This document shows, one piece after another, positions 1 through 5,826 of a stretch of DNA of 6,749 bases. Source of the stretch: Spirochaeta sp. (GTDB lineage: Bacteria > Spirochaetota > Spirochaetia > UBA9216); contig DMKD01000137.1 in assembly GCA_003454605.1 (NCBI GenBank), positions 1-6,749 on the forward strand, given 5' to 3'. The position numbers and the translations under genes were made by a program. Under the pieces are notes generated by a model. That model was not told the DNA's origin. It did not search any database and saw only the letters and a program-made list of their open reading frames with translations. Position 1 is the stretch's first letter. Every line of letters begins with the position of its first letter.

Positions 1-2
1 AG

Positions 3-1124
3 GTATTAAACGATCCCGAGATCAGTATCTGCGTGGAAACCATCGGCGGCACAACAATAGCAAAAGACGTTACTGAGAAGGTCCTGAAGGCGGGCAGACA
101 GGTTGTAACAGCGAACAAAGCCCTCCTGGCACTCCACGGCCCGGGACTTATGAAGGTTGCCCGCGCAAACGGTACGGCTATCGGTTTTGAAGCATCCTGC
201 GGCGGCGGCATCCCGATAATCAGAGCCCTCTGCGACGGCCTTGCAGCGAACCGCATTGACGCTTTCTACGGCATCGTCAACGGAACCTGTAACTACATCC
301 TCACTGAGATGATTCAAAAGGGCCAGAGTTACGCGGACGCGCTTGCAGACGCCCAGAAAGACGGCTTAGCCGAGGCCGATCCCACTCTCGACGTTACCGG
401 CGGAGATTCATCGCATAAGCTTGCAATAATGGCCGCCCTCTCATTCGGGAAAAACATTGATTATGACAAACTCTCAGTACAAGGCATCGACACCCTCGAT
501 CTTGCCGATGTCAACTACGGCGCCGAACTCGGCTATATCGTCAAACTGCTTGCAATTGCACAGCGGAAGGATGACGGCATCAGTCTCAGGGTTTCGCCGG
601 CATTTATAAAGAAAGATCATCCGCTGGCCTGGGTAAGCGGACCCTTCAATGCTGTATCTGTTTATGGCAGCAGCGTAGGACATACAATGTACTACGGCCG
701 CGGTGCAGGAGGCTCACCTACCGCATCGGCAGTTGTCGCGGATATTATTTCCGCGGCCATGGGAATCACAAAGCTTCAGTTTGAAACCATGGACATCTGG
801 CCCGATAAAACAGCTCCGGCCGTGCAGCTTCCGGTCGAAGATTTCGAAGGCAAGTACTACCTGCGTGCTATGGTTGCAGATACACCCGGAATGCTCAGCA
901 AGCTTTCCGCCATACTCGGCGAACATAATATCAGTATTGCCTCGGCACTTCAGAAGGAAGACGATGCTGACAGCAGCTCAGCCGTACCGATCGTCATCAC
1001 CACCTACAGCACAAATGAAGGTAACATCAGAAAAGCTGTTGATATGATCGAGAAACTGGACGGAGTAAGCGGTAAACCGACATTCATCGGCATCGTAGAT
1101 GAGCATGAAGAATTTGCCGACTGA
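3..1124 (+). CDS. hom: Homoserine dehydrogenase with C-terminal ACT domain, 5'-truncated by the window edge
   Basis: Reduces aspartate 4-semialdehyde to homoserine with NAD(P)H, the branch step toward threonine and methionine, in the cytoplasm. The reading frame is open from base 3, so the true start lies upstream. 373 residues are visible; family members are usually about 430, so some 55-60 N-terminal residues, including the first part of the Rossmann fold, are missing. Seen directly: the VVTANKALLA segment of the nucleotide domain, the GIVNGTCNYIL catalytic-domain segment, and the family signature A-x3-G-L-A-x2-D-P-x2-D-V-x-G-x-D-x3-K at nt 351-419, ending in the conserved Asp and Lys. A C-terminal ACT domain (about nt 850-1105, with DTPGMLSKLSAIL) suggests allosteric feedback, classically by threonine, though the ligand cannot be read here. 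A GTG at 33 is an internal valine codon, not the start. No clear terminator follows the stop. Identity is secure. Confidence 0.97.
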   Translation, partial: VLNDPEISICVETIGGTTIAKDVTEKVLKAGRQVVTANKALLALHGPGLMKVARANGTAIGFEASCGGGIPIIRALCDGLAANRIDAFYGIVNGTCNYILTEMIQKGQSYADALADAQKDGLAEADPTLDVTGGDSSHKLAIMAALSFGKNIDYDKLSVQGIDTLDLADVNYGAELGYIVKLLAIAQRKDDGISLRVSPAFIKKDHPLAWVSGPFNAVSVYGSSVGHTMYYGRGAGGSPTASAVVADIISAAMGITKLQFETMDIWPDKTAPAVQLPVEDFEGKYYLRAMVADTPGMLSKLSAILGEHNISIASALQKEDDADSSSAVPIVITTYSTNEGNIRKAVDMIEKLDGVSGKPTFIGIVDEHEEFAD

Positions 1125-1166
1125 GATTGAATAGACAGAGAACAAACGCCCGATAACGCAATGCCG

Positions 1167-1865
1167 CTATGGAAGGTAGGGGTGGGCAGCGGCAAGAAGA
1201 GCTACGATCAGCAGCGCAGGAAGAAAATTGGCTGTTTTAATCTCTTTCAGCTTTAGCAGATTCAACCCGATCATGATAATCATCACTCCGCCGAGTCCTG
1301 AGACCTCAGAGATTACAAGAGCCGGTATAAAATCACCTACAGCCATGGCGAGCAGGGTCAAACCACCCTGGATCACAAGTATCGAAATAATCGAGAATGC
1401 TACCCCTATACCCATCCCGGCGGCGAAGATCACCGATGAGATACCGTCCATAACCGATTTCGTGAGAATAAGCTCATAATCATGAGAAACACCTGCCCGT
1501 ATTGAGCCTACTATTGTCATTGCACCTACACAGAACAGGACTGAAGCATTCAGAAAGCCGTGCGCGAAACTGTTATCGTCAGTCTTATGGTTTTTACTCA
1601 CCAGACGTTCAAGAAAAGCCCCGAACCGCATTATTCCTCCATCAATATCAAGCAGAGAACCAATTAGCCCCCCGATTGTCAACGATAATACGATATAAAG
1701 AGTCTTTGTGAACTCAAAACACATTCTGATTCCGATAACCAGAGAGATCATCCCCAGACAGATGAAGAGGACTTCTTTTAATTTTTCATTAATTCGTGCC
1801 GTAAGTTTGACTCCGAGTAGCGAACCGATGAATACAGTGATACAGTTAACAATTGTTGCGATCAT
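1167..1865 (-). CDS. DUF554 family integral membrane protein
   Basis: A 232-residue, strongly hydrophobic protein of the DUF554 (YdfK-like) family, whose function is not established; a transport role is often supposed but unproven. I see about seven to eight hydrophobic stretches, roughly residues 2-20, 33-51, 54-71, 103-121, 137-162, 166-184, 188-204 and 213-228. A short polar loop lies around 88-100. Family hallmarks are the opening MIATIVNCITVFIGSLLG, the FCVGAMTIVGSI segment near 111-122, and KSVMDGISSVIFAAG near 136-150. Length is normal for the family. The ATG at 1865 is chosen because it gives the expected family N-terminus. No Shine-Dalgarno precedes it, and a near-consensus promoter puts the predicted transcription start at the ATG. 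It converges on hom across 42 nt and diverges from the Cys-rich gene. Confidence 0.9.
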   Translation of the reverse strand: MIATIVNCITVFIGSLLGVKLTARINEKLKEVLFICLGMISLVIGIRMCFEFTKTLYIVLSLTIGGLIGSLLDIDGGIMRFGAFLERLVSKNHKTDDNSFAHGFLNASVLFCVGAMTIVGSIRAGVSHDYELILTKSVMDGISSVIFAAGMGIGVAFSIISILVIQGGLTLLAMAVGDFIPALVISEVSGLGGVMIIMIGLNLLKLKEIKTANFLPALLIVALLAAAHPYLP

Positions 1866-1871
1866 GTATAA

Positions 1872-1900
1872 ATTATATAGATTATGTGATATAATGTTAA
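1872..1900 (-). promoter_or_regulatory. Predicted sigma-70-type promoter of the DUF554 gene
   Basis: On the minus strand there is a -35 hexamer TTAACA (1900-1895, five of six matches to consensus), a 17-nt spacer, and a perfect -10 TATAAT (1877-1872). The usual 6-7 nt from the -10 to the start point puts transcription initiation at about 1865, the A of the ATG, so the mRNA would be leaderless or nearly so. The region is very AT-rich, which raises the chance of false hexamers, but the spacing and the match to both elements are good. Confidence 0.6.
1887..1895 (+). promoter_or_regulatory. Predicted extended -10 promoter for the Cys-rich gene
   Basis: The plus strand reads TGATATAAT, an extended -10 (TGn followed by a perfect TATAAT at 1890-1895). 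No good -35 exists 17 nt upstream (1867-1872 reads tataaa), which extended -10 promoters can tolerate. Initiation would fall near 1902, giving an untranslated leader of about 89 nt before the ATG at 1991. The element overlaps the spacer and first -35 base of the opposing promoter, so the two divergent promoters are physically interlocked. Confidence 0.45.
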
Positions 1901-1910
1901 TATCGATATT
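1899..1910. promoter_or_regulatory. Perfect 12-bp palindrome AATATCGATATT, possible operator
   Basis: AATATCGATATT is its own reverse complement. It overlaps the last bases of the predicted minus-strand -35 (1895-1900) and covers the predicted plus-strand start point near 1902. A protein bound here could therefore affect both divergent genes. AT-rich sequence makes palindromes commoner by chance and no second copy is seen in the window, so operator function is an inference. Confidence 0.35.
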
Positions 1911-1979
1911 TAAGGTATCAATACTAAATAATATGCTTAAAAGCGTCGATTATTAAAGTGATAGTTAATAAAAAATTAC

Positions 1980-1985
1980 GGAGGA
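1980..1985 (+). promoter_or_regulatory. Shine-Dalgarno deciding the start of the Cys-rich gene
   Basis: GGAGGA sits 5 nt before the ATG at 1991. The same frame is open back to a GTG at 1958, which would place this ribosome site inside the coding region. The strong site fixes the start at 1991. Confidence 0.85.
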
Positions 1986-1990
1986 TTTCC

Positions 1991-2323
1991 ATGAGTACTG
2001 CTCAGGCAGCCGATGTGTTCACCACCATTGACAACCCTGCCGACTTAACAACTGATAAAATTTACTGTGCCAACTGTGTTCATTGTAAGCTCATCAGATC
2101 CAAAACTGGTTCCGGTAGTCAATACTGTTTAAGAGTTCGGTGCGATGCCGGGATGTGGAAGAAGAAACTCGGCGAAGAAAAGATATATAAATACTTCACG
2201 GTAGCCAGAAGAAGTCCTGAGTCCTGTTCATTCTATGAACCGATGGGTGATCCCCGCGAGTTTATCAAAGAACTCAAAAAAACCCTGCCGATCAAGGATG
2301 AGGTTTACACAGGTTCTAATTAA
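1991..2323 (+). CDS. Small cysteine-rich protein, probably metal-binding, function unknown
   Basis: A 110-residue soluble protein that I cannot assign to a named family. It has six cysteines: a tight C26-x2-C29-x2-C32 cluster with His31 beside it, a C46-x4-C51 pair, and a lone C79. Such grouping is typical of a structural zinc site or, less likely, an iron-sulfur site. Between the clusters it is basic (W56-KKK and R73-R74), which could suit nucleic acid or acidic-partner binding, but that is a guess. There is no signal peptide or membrane segment, so it is likely cytoplasmic. The start is set by GGAGGA at 1980-1985. It is followed after 15 nt by a lipoprotein gene, probably co-transcribed. 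The coding call is firm; the function is open. Confidence 0.85.
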   Translation: MSTAQAADVFTTIDNPADLTTDKIYCANCVHCKLIRSKTGSGSQYCLRVRCDAGMWKKKLGEEKIYKYFTVARRSPESCSFYEPMGDPREFIKELKKTLPIKDEVYTGSN

Positions 2324-2338
2324 TCTTAGAATATCCTT

Positions 2339-2755
2339 ATGAAAAGATTCCTCATTGCCATTTTACTAATTTCCGCCCTTATAAGTTTTTCAGCATGTCA
2401 GTCGACCGATATAGTGATTGACGAAAACCTTACTCCCGGCGAGTTCTTTCAGGAAGCCCAGACTGCTTCTTCGGAATACAGCGATTACGAAAAAGCACTG
2501 CTTTATTACAATACATTCATTGAGAGATATCCGGATGAACCACTGCTGATAATAGAGGCAGAGTATGAAATTGCCTATCTCTATTACAAATTGGAAGATA
2601 ACACTACAGCCTTGAAGCTGTTTAACGGGATTCTTGACAAATACAACCGGCCTGAAGCTGCAATGCTTCCCGCCTGGCCCGAGGTCCTGTCGAAAAAGCT
2701 AATCGATATCATCGAAGGTATAGCAGTAGAAGAAACTGACGCTGCAACAAAATAA
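2339..2755 (+). CDS. Small TPR-like lipoprotein
   Basis: A 138-residue protein with a lipoprotein signal: MKR, a hydrophobic core (residues 4-17) and a lipobox ending S-A-C at Cys20, so it is probably anchored to a membrane by lipidation. The mature part is helical, with two TPR-like helix pairs: about residues 47-80 (YEKALLYYNTFIERYPDEP, resembling the start of BamD/YbgF-type repeats) and about 72-103 (AEYEIAYLYYKLEDNTTALKLF). It is much shorter than BamD (about 245 residues), so an equivalent role should not be assumed; a scaffold or assembly function is possible. It lies 15 nt after the Cys-rich gene with no recognisable Shine-Dalgarno, and a weak inverted repeat spans the junction, so translation may depend on coupling. 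It ends just before a hairpin terminator. Confidence 0.85.
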   Translation: MKRFLIAILLISALISFSACQSTDIVIDENLTPGEFFQEAQTASSEYSDYEKALLYYNTFIERYPDEPLLIIEAEYEIAYLYYKLEDNTTALKLFNGILDKYNRPEAAMLPAWPEVLSKKLIDIIEGIAVEETDAATK

Positions 2756-2765
2756 TTCAGTAAAA

Positions 2766-2809
2766 AAAGCCGCATCGACGAAGTATCTAAACCTCAATAA
2801 TGCGGCTTT
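2766..2809. terminator. Bidirectional rho-independent terminator between convergent genes
   Basis: AAAGCCGCAT (2766-2775) pairs with ATGCGGCTTT (2800-2809) to make a 10-bp stem around a 24-nt loop. On the plus strand only TTTA follows the GC core, whereas on the minus strand the stem runs into seven Ts (complement of 2762-2768). It should therefore work best for the leftward lipoprotein genes and more weakly for the rightward operon. The loop is long for a classical terminator. Confidence 0.7.
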
Positions 2810-2827
2810 ATTAATTTAGGACAAGCC

Positions 2828-3691
2828 TTATTTCAGGCTCTTTTCTGAATCTTCAGAAACCTCAAGCATGAAATCACCCATATGTGTGAATGTTTTATTA
2901 TGAATATTGATATAAGTCCAGTCTTCCCAGTCACCCAAAGCATCAGCACCATCATTCCAGTACTGACCTCTATCCAGGGTTTCGGTGTACCAGAATGTTA
3001 CAGTCTTTCCCTTTTTCCATTCTATTCCATCCGGAGCAAGTCGGTTTAGATCTCCCGCCCATTCACGTCGGTAATCTACAACCATATCAATGTCTTCAAA
3101 ATCCTTACCGGAATTTTCCTGAAAGTATCTGATTTCATCTCCGTCGATAGTATATTTCTGTGAAGTTTTAAAAGAATCTGTCTGCTCTACACCACCCGAA
3201 GTTTCAGTCAATACCGACAAATAAACAAATTCCCATGTTCCATCTGTATTCAGATTATATACAGTGTATGAGCCATTAGTTGTAAAATATTGATTATAGG
3301 AATCTACTAGAGACCAGGCAGTAACCTCCGGTTCTTCCTCAGTATAATAGGTGCTGAGGGTAATCCAGCCATCCCCATCGCGCCATTCCCAGCGTTCGGT
3401 TGCCGTCCTCGTCATTGTGTGTGTATCACTATTATACTCATAAGTTCCACGTGCACCATAACTCTGGACCCATTCCTCATTTGTATCATCCCAGTCATGG
3501 CCAAGAACCTCATAACTTCCATCGGCATAATATTTATCAATCCAGCCGCCGGTATTAATAATCTGGTCAGTCAGGAAGTGACCGTTTATAACAACAACCT
3601 CAACACCCATTATTGCCGGGGGAAGAGCGCAGGCCGCAATGGTTATTACTACTACAACTAATACTATTAGAATTACATGTATCTTTTTCAT
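2828..3691 (-). CDS. Lipoprotein, downstream member of a tandem paralogous pair
   Basis: A 287-residue predicted lipoprotein with a long hydrophobic signal (residues 5-18) and a lipobox ending I-A-A-C at Cys21. It is clearly a paralogue of the adjacent gene at 3703-4569. Residues 21-109 align without gaps at roughly half identity by hand count, sharing PPAIMG, GHFL, WVQ-x-YG-x-RGTYEY and TERW-x-W; later shared blocks are YFTTNG (136-140 region) and GKTVTF (228-233). The mature part is rich in aromatic and acidic residues and in short turn motifs (DGSY, NGSY, DGTW), suggesting an antiparallel beta fold such as a lipocalin-like barrel; that is inference. AGGGGG at 3699-3704 serves as its ribosome site and overlaps the stop of the upstream paralogue, so the two are probably translated together. 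I recognise no named family. Sits just before the terminator. Confidence 0.88.
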   Translation of the reverse strand: MKKIHVILIVLVVVVITIAACALPPAIMGVEVVVINGHFLTDQIINTGGWIDKYYADGSYEVLGHDWDDTNEEWVQSYGARGTYEYNSDTHTMTRTATERWEWRDGDGWITLSTYYTEEEPEVTAWSLVDSYNQYFTTNGSYTVYNLNTDGTWEFVYLSVLTETSGGVEQTDSFKTSQKYTIDGDEIRYFQENSGKDFEDIDMVVDYRREWAGDLNRLAPDGIEWKKGKTVTFWYTETLDRGQYWNDGADALGDWEDWTYINIHNKTFTHMGDFMLEVSEDSEKSLK

Positions 3692-3698
3692 ATTATAA

Positions 3699-3704
3699 CC
3701 CCCT
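3699..3704 (-). promoter_or_regulatory. Shine-Dalgarno overlapping the upstream stop codon
   Basis: AGGGGG on the minus strand lies 7 nt before the ATG at 3691. It shares two bases with the TAG stop (3705-3703) of the preceding lipoprotein gene. Ribosomes ending the first gene would halt on this site, which favours coupled translation of the pair. Confidence 0.75.
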
Positions 3705-4569
3705 ACCTTACTATCAGATTCTTTGACGAATCTACATCGACTTCAAGAATCAAATCTCCGAGATGTACGAATGTTCTTGTCCAGGTATCGCCGTTCTCAT
3801 TGTATTCCCAGTCCTGCCATTCATCGAGTTCCCAGTCCCATCGTCTGGTTTTATTGACGTCATTTCCATAGTAGAATGTGACGGTTTTACCCACCTTCCA
3901 TTCGTCGCCGGAGGGGGCCGTCTGGCGGACAGTACCGCCGCGTTCGGTTAAATAGGTGTCCCGGGTGTCGGTTTCCTCCCACTCTTTATCGAAATTGTTC
4001 TGTGTGTACATAATTTCGCTGCTGCCGATCTCCCAGGTCCGCACTGATTTGTTATAATATTCCTGGGCATCCCCATCCCAGCTTTCTTTATGGGAGTAAC
4101 CGGATTCACTCTTCCAGCTGCCATCGGACTGGGCAAGATAAGCAGTGTACTTTCCGTTTGTGGTAAAATATGTGGTTTCATACTCAGTCACAGAATATGA
4201 GTCAAGACCTTCGGCATCGGTATAATTATCCGCAACCGTATTCCAGGCATCTTCTTCACCCCAGCCCCAGCGCTCGGTACTTGTCAATATCATCATATAG
4301 TTTGAGTTGTCATATTCATAAGTGCCGCGTGAACCATAGGCCTGAACCCAGGCTTCCTCAGTTTCGTCCCATTCCTTTCCAATATGCTCATATGTCCCGT
4401 CGGGGTTATAGGTGTAGATATTTCGCCCGTCATTATAGACCTGTTCGAAGAGGAAGTGCCCCCCGAGCAGCAGCGGTTCGGTACCCATAATCGCCGGCGG
4501 CGACGGACAGGCAGTCAGTAGAAAAAGCAGAACAGCAGATGATAGAATGATTGTTAATTTCTTTTTCAT
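3703..4569 (-). CDS. Lipoprotein, upstream member of a tandem paralogous pair
   Basis: A 288-residue predicted lipoprotein: MKKK, a hydrophobic core (residues 5-18) and a lipobox ending L-T-A-C at Cys21, followed by a Pro-rich start (PSPPAIMG). The mature protein is aromatic-rich and acidic, with repeated beta-turn motifs (PDGTY near 56, TNGKY near 137, SDGSW near 148) and a Trp-dense stretch near 243-264. A beta-rich, possibly lipocalin-like fold is inferred; no catalytic motif is visible. Its paralogue at 2828-3691 follows after 11 nt. The two copies differ most in the middle (about residues 110-200) and in the C-terminal Trp-rich part. The start is fixed by AAGGAG at 4575-4580, 5 nt before the ATG. 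A predicted promoter lies in the gap behind it. I do not recognise a named family; cell-surface or periplasmic location is likely. Confidence 0.88.
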   Translation of the reverse strand: MKKKLTIILSSAVLLFLLTACPSPPAIMGTEPLLLGGHFLFEQVYNDGRNIYTYNPDGTYEHIGKEWDETEEAWVQAYGSRGTYEYDNSNYMMILTSTERWGWGEEDAWNTVADNYTDAEGLDSYSVTEYETTYFTTNGKYTAYLAQSDGSWKSESGYSHKESWDGDAQEYYNKSVRTWEIGSSEIMYTQNNFDKEWEETDTRDTYLTERGGTVRQTAPSGDEWKVGKTVTFYYGNDVNKTRRWDWELDEWQDWEYNENGDTWTRTFVHLGDLILEVDVDSSKNLIVR

Positions 4570-4574
4570 GATTT

Positions 4575-4580
4575 CTCCTT
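4575..4580 (-). promoter_or_regulatory. Shine-Dalgarno of the first lipoprotein gene
   Basis: AAGGAG on the minus strand, 5 nt before the ATG at 4569, is a strong ribosome site and confirms the start that yields the lipoprotein signal. Confidence 0.85.
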
Positions 4581-4602
4581 AAATTTATTTTAATTCATCC
4601 TA

Positions 4603-4612
4603 ATTGTACAAT
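4603..4612. promoter_or_regulatory. Perfect 10-bp palindrome ATTGTACAAT over the predicted -10
   Basis: ATTGTACAAT is self-complementary and covers the whole predicted -10 of the lipoprotein promoter. That is a position where a repressor would block transcription. It is short and could be chance. Confidence 0.25.
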
Positions 4613-4631
4613 GAGAAAGGAAATACGTAAA
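4603..4631 (-). promoter_or_regulatory. Predicted promoter of the tandem lipoprotein genes
   Basis: On the minus strand, TTTACG (4631-4626, four of six matches) and TACAAT (4608-4603, five of six) are separated by 17 nt. Initiation near 4596 would give a leader of about 27 nt ending at the Shine-Dalgarno and ATG. The 87-nt gap after the VWA gene has no evident terminator, so readthrough from upstream may add to this promoter. Confidence 0.45.
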
Positions 4632-4656
4632 ATAAAATATTATCAGATTACTCGGA

Positions 4657-5769
4657 TTACTGAGGAAGGATAATCGCCGTTATCTCAACTCCCAAAGCAC
4701 CTGCATCCTGATAAACCATCTCTTTAGTCACCTTGCCTCTGGGACGCTCATGCGGCGGCGCATCGCCTATAAGCAGAAGCTTCCGGTCCCTCGCCATCCA
4801 CGGAAAGGCGTGAACCCCCTCATACAAGGCTTCATAGACCGCCTCAGGTATGTCCCGTCCGCCAAAAACAGTCGTGCGGTTGATAACACCCTGTACTCCT
4901 CCCAGATCATTCTGAAACGGCCTTACACGGGTAAGATAGTCTTCATGATAGTCCCGGTACAGAACCATGCCGAAGCGAAAATGGCTGTAGCCGTCAGTCT
5001 GCTCTCTGAGCAACGGAACAAGCTCGCGCTTGAGCCATGGAATATCGTTCTCCATGCTCGCAGTCGTATCGAGGGCCAGCACTAGATCGAGGCTGCCGCT
5101 TTCAACTTCATCAAGAACATCGCTCAGCGCATTAAGCAGATCTTCCTCCCCCCTGCAGTACAGAACCCGGCCGCCGCCTTCCTCGGCAATCTCAGTATAG
5201 GTTTTTACCGTATCATCCATATAGTTGCCCTCAGGCGGGCCTTCCAGCGGTTTTTGCTCAACGCGGAGAATGAAGGGATTGTCCTGAAAACCGTCGGTAT
5301 AATCAGCAAATTCGGCCCCGAAGGCGCGTACGCTGAGATAGGTGCCGTCTACGACGAGGATCTCGCCTTGACGGCTCCAGCTGTAGCCGTATGTCACAAT
5401 GTAGGGAATAAATATCCTGAAAGCTGAGCCGAACTCTTCGTGAGGCTCGGGTGTGGAATCAATCAAAGAATAAAGTTTTTTTTCAGGATCGAGAAATTCG
5501 CCGTTCAGCATACGCTTCTCATCACCGTTGTACGGATTATAATCCGGTGAGCGCAACGCATAGGTCGCAGCCTCCCGCTCCGGATCCTCGGTTGATTCGG
5601 TAATGAGAACTGATTTCATCCCGGCTTTTGCTCTGATCCAGAGGTTGTAACCGCCTTCAAGACTCTGTTCAATCTTCAGATCTTCCGGTCCCAGAGCCAG
5701 GTCCTGGGCCGCAGCGGATGCAGCAGAGAGGACAAGCATTGCCGTCAGCAGAAAAAATAACTTCTTCAT
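4657..5769 (-). CDS. Secreted protein with C-terminal von Willebrand factor A domain
   Basis: A 370-residue protein with a Sec signal peptide (MKK, hydrophobic residues 4-18, likely cleavage after A-A-A at 21) and no lipobox, so probably periplasmic or exported. Residues 22 to about 225 form a region I do not recognise. The C-terminal part (about 230-370) is a VWA domain: D234-T-T-A-S238 is the metal-site (MIDAS) motif with Thr in place of the commoner first Ser. Thr299/Thr300 and the GGRD-x-PEA segment (303-309) supply the next positions, and GDAPPH (335-340) the last Asp. The DTT-S, GG-D-PEA and GDAPPH set resembles the hemicentin/VwkA branch. VWA domains usually bind protein partners through a divalent metal. 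The frame is open back to a TTG at 5826, but the ATG at 5769 is preferred because it begins the signal peptide; its Shine-Dalgarno is weak. It follows metA after 57 nt. Confidence 0.88.
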   Translation of the reverse strand: MKKLFFLLTAMLVLSAASAAAQDLALGPEDLKIEQSLEGGYNLWIRAKAGMKSVLITESTEDPEREAATYALRSPDYNPYNGDEKRMLNGEFLDPEKKLYSLIDSTPEPHEEFGSAFRIFIPYIVTYGYSWSRQGEILVVDGTYLSVRAFGAEFADYTDGFQDNPFILRVEQKPLEGPPEGNYMDDTVKTYTEIAEEGGGRVLYCRGEEDLLNALSDVLDEVESGSLDLVLALDTTASMENDIPWLKRELVPLLREQTDGYSHFRFGMVLYRDYHEDYLTRVRPFQNDLGGVQGVINRTTVFGGRDIPEAVYEALYEGVHAFPWMARDRKLLLIGDAPPHERPRGKVTKEMVYQDAGALGVEITAIILPQ

Positions 5770-5826
5770 ACTATTATTCTCGGAGAATTTATCAGGCTTT
5801 TTTAGAATATTGAGACGGGAGGACAA

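Noticed and set aside
33..35. GTG at 33 as the start of homoserine dehydrogenase
   Set aside because: The frame is open from base 3 and the upstream residues fit the Rossmann domain; the gene is cut by the window edge.
1162..1194. TGCCGC / GCGGCA inverted repeat as a terminator between hom and the DUF554 gene
   Set aside because: The stem is only 6 bp with a 21-nt loop, lies partly within the DUF554 coding end, and has no T-tract on either strand.
1958..1990. GTG at 1958 as start of the Cys-rich gene
   Set aside because: It would bury the strong GGAGGA site at 1980-1985 inside the coding region; the ATG at 1991 is correctly spaced from it.
2314..2331. TTCTAA / TTAGAA hairpin at the junction of the Cys-rich and lipoprotein genes
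   Set aside because: Six AT-rich pairs with a 6-nt loop are too weak to call a terminator or attenuator; it may only affect translation.
2339..2755. Calling the TPR-like lipoprotein BamD
   Set aside because: It is little more than half the length of BamD and has room for only about two TPR units; the resemblance is to the repeat type rather than the family.
5770..5826. TTG at 5826 as start of the VWA protein
   Set aside because: It adds 19 polar residues in front of a clear signal peptide and uses a rare start with no good ribosome site.
5785..5826. Possible promoter for the VWA gene in the gap after metA (TTGTCC, 16 nt, TAAAAA)
   Set aside because: Both hexamers match only four of six positions in AT-rich DNA; readthrough from metA explains expression as well.
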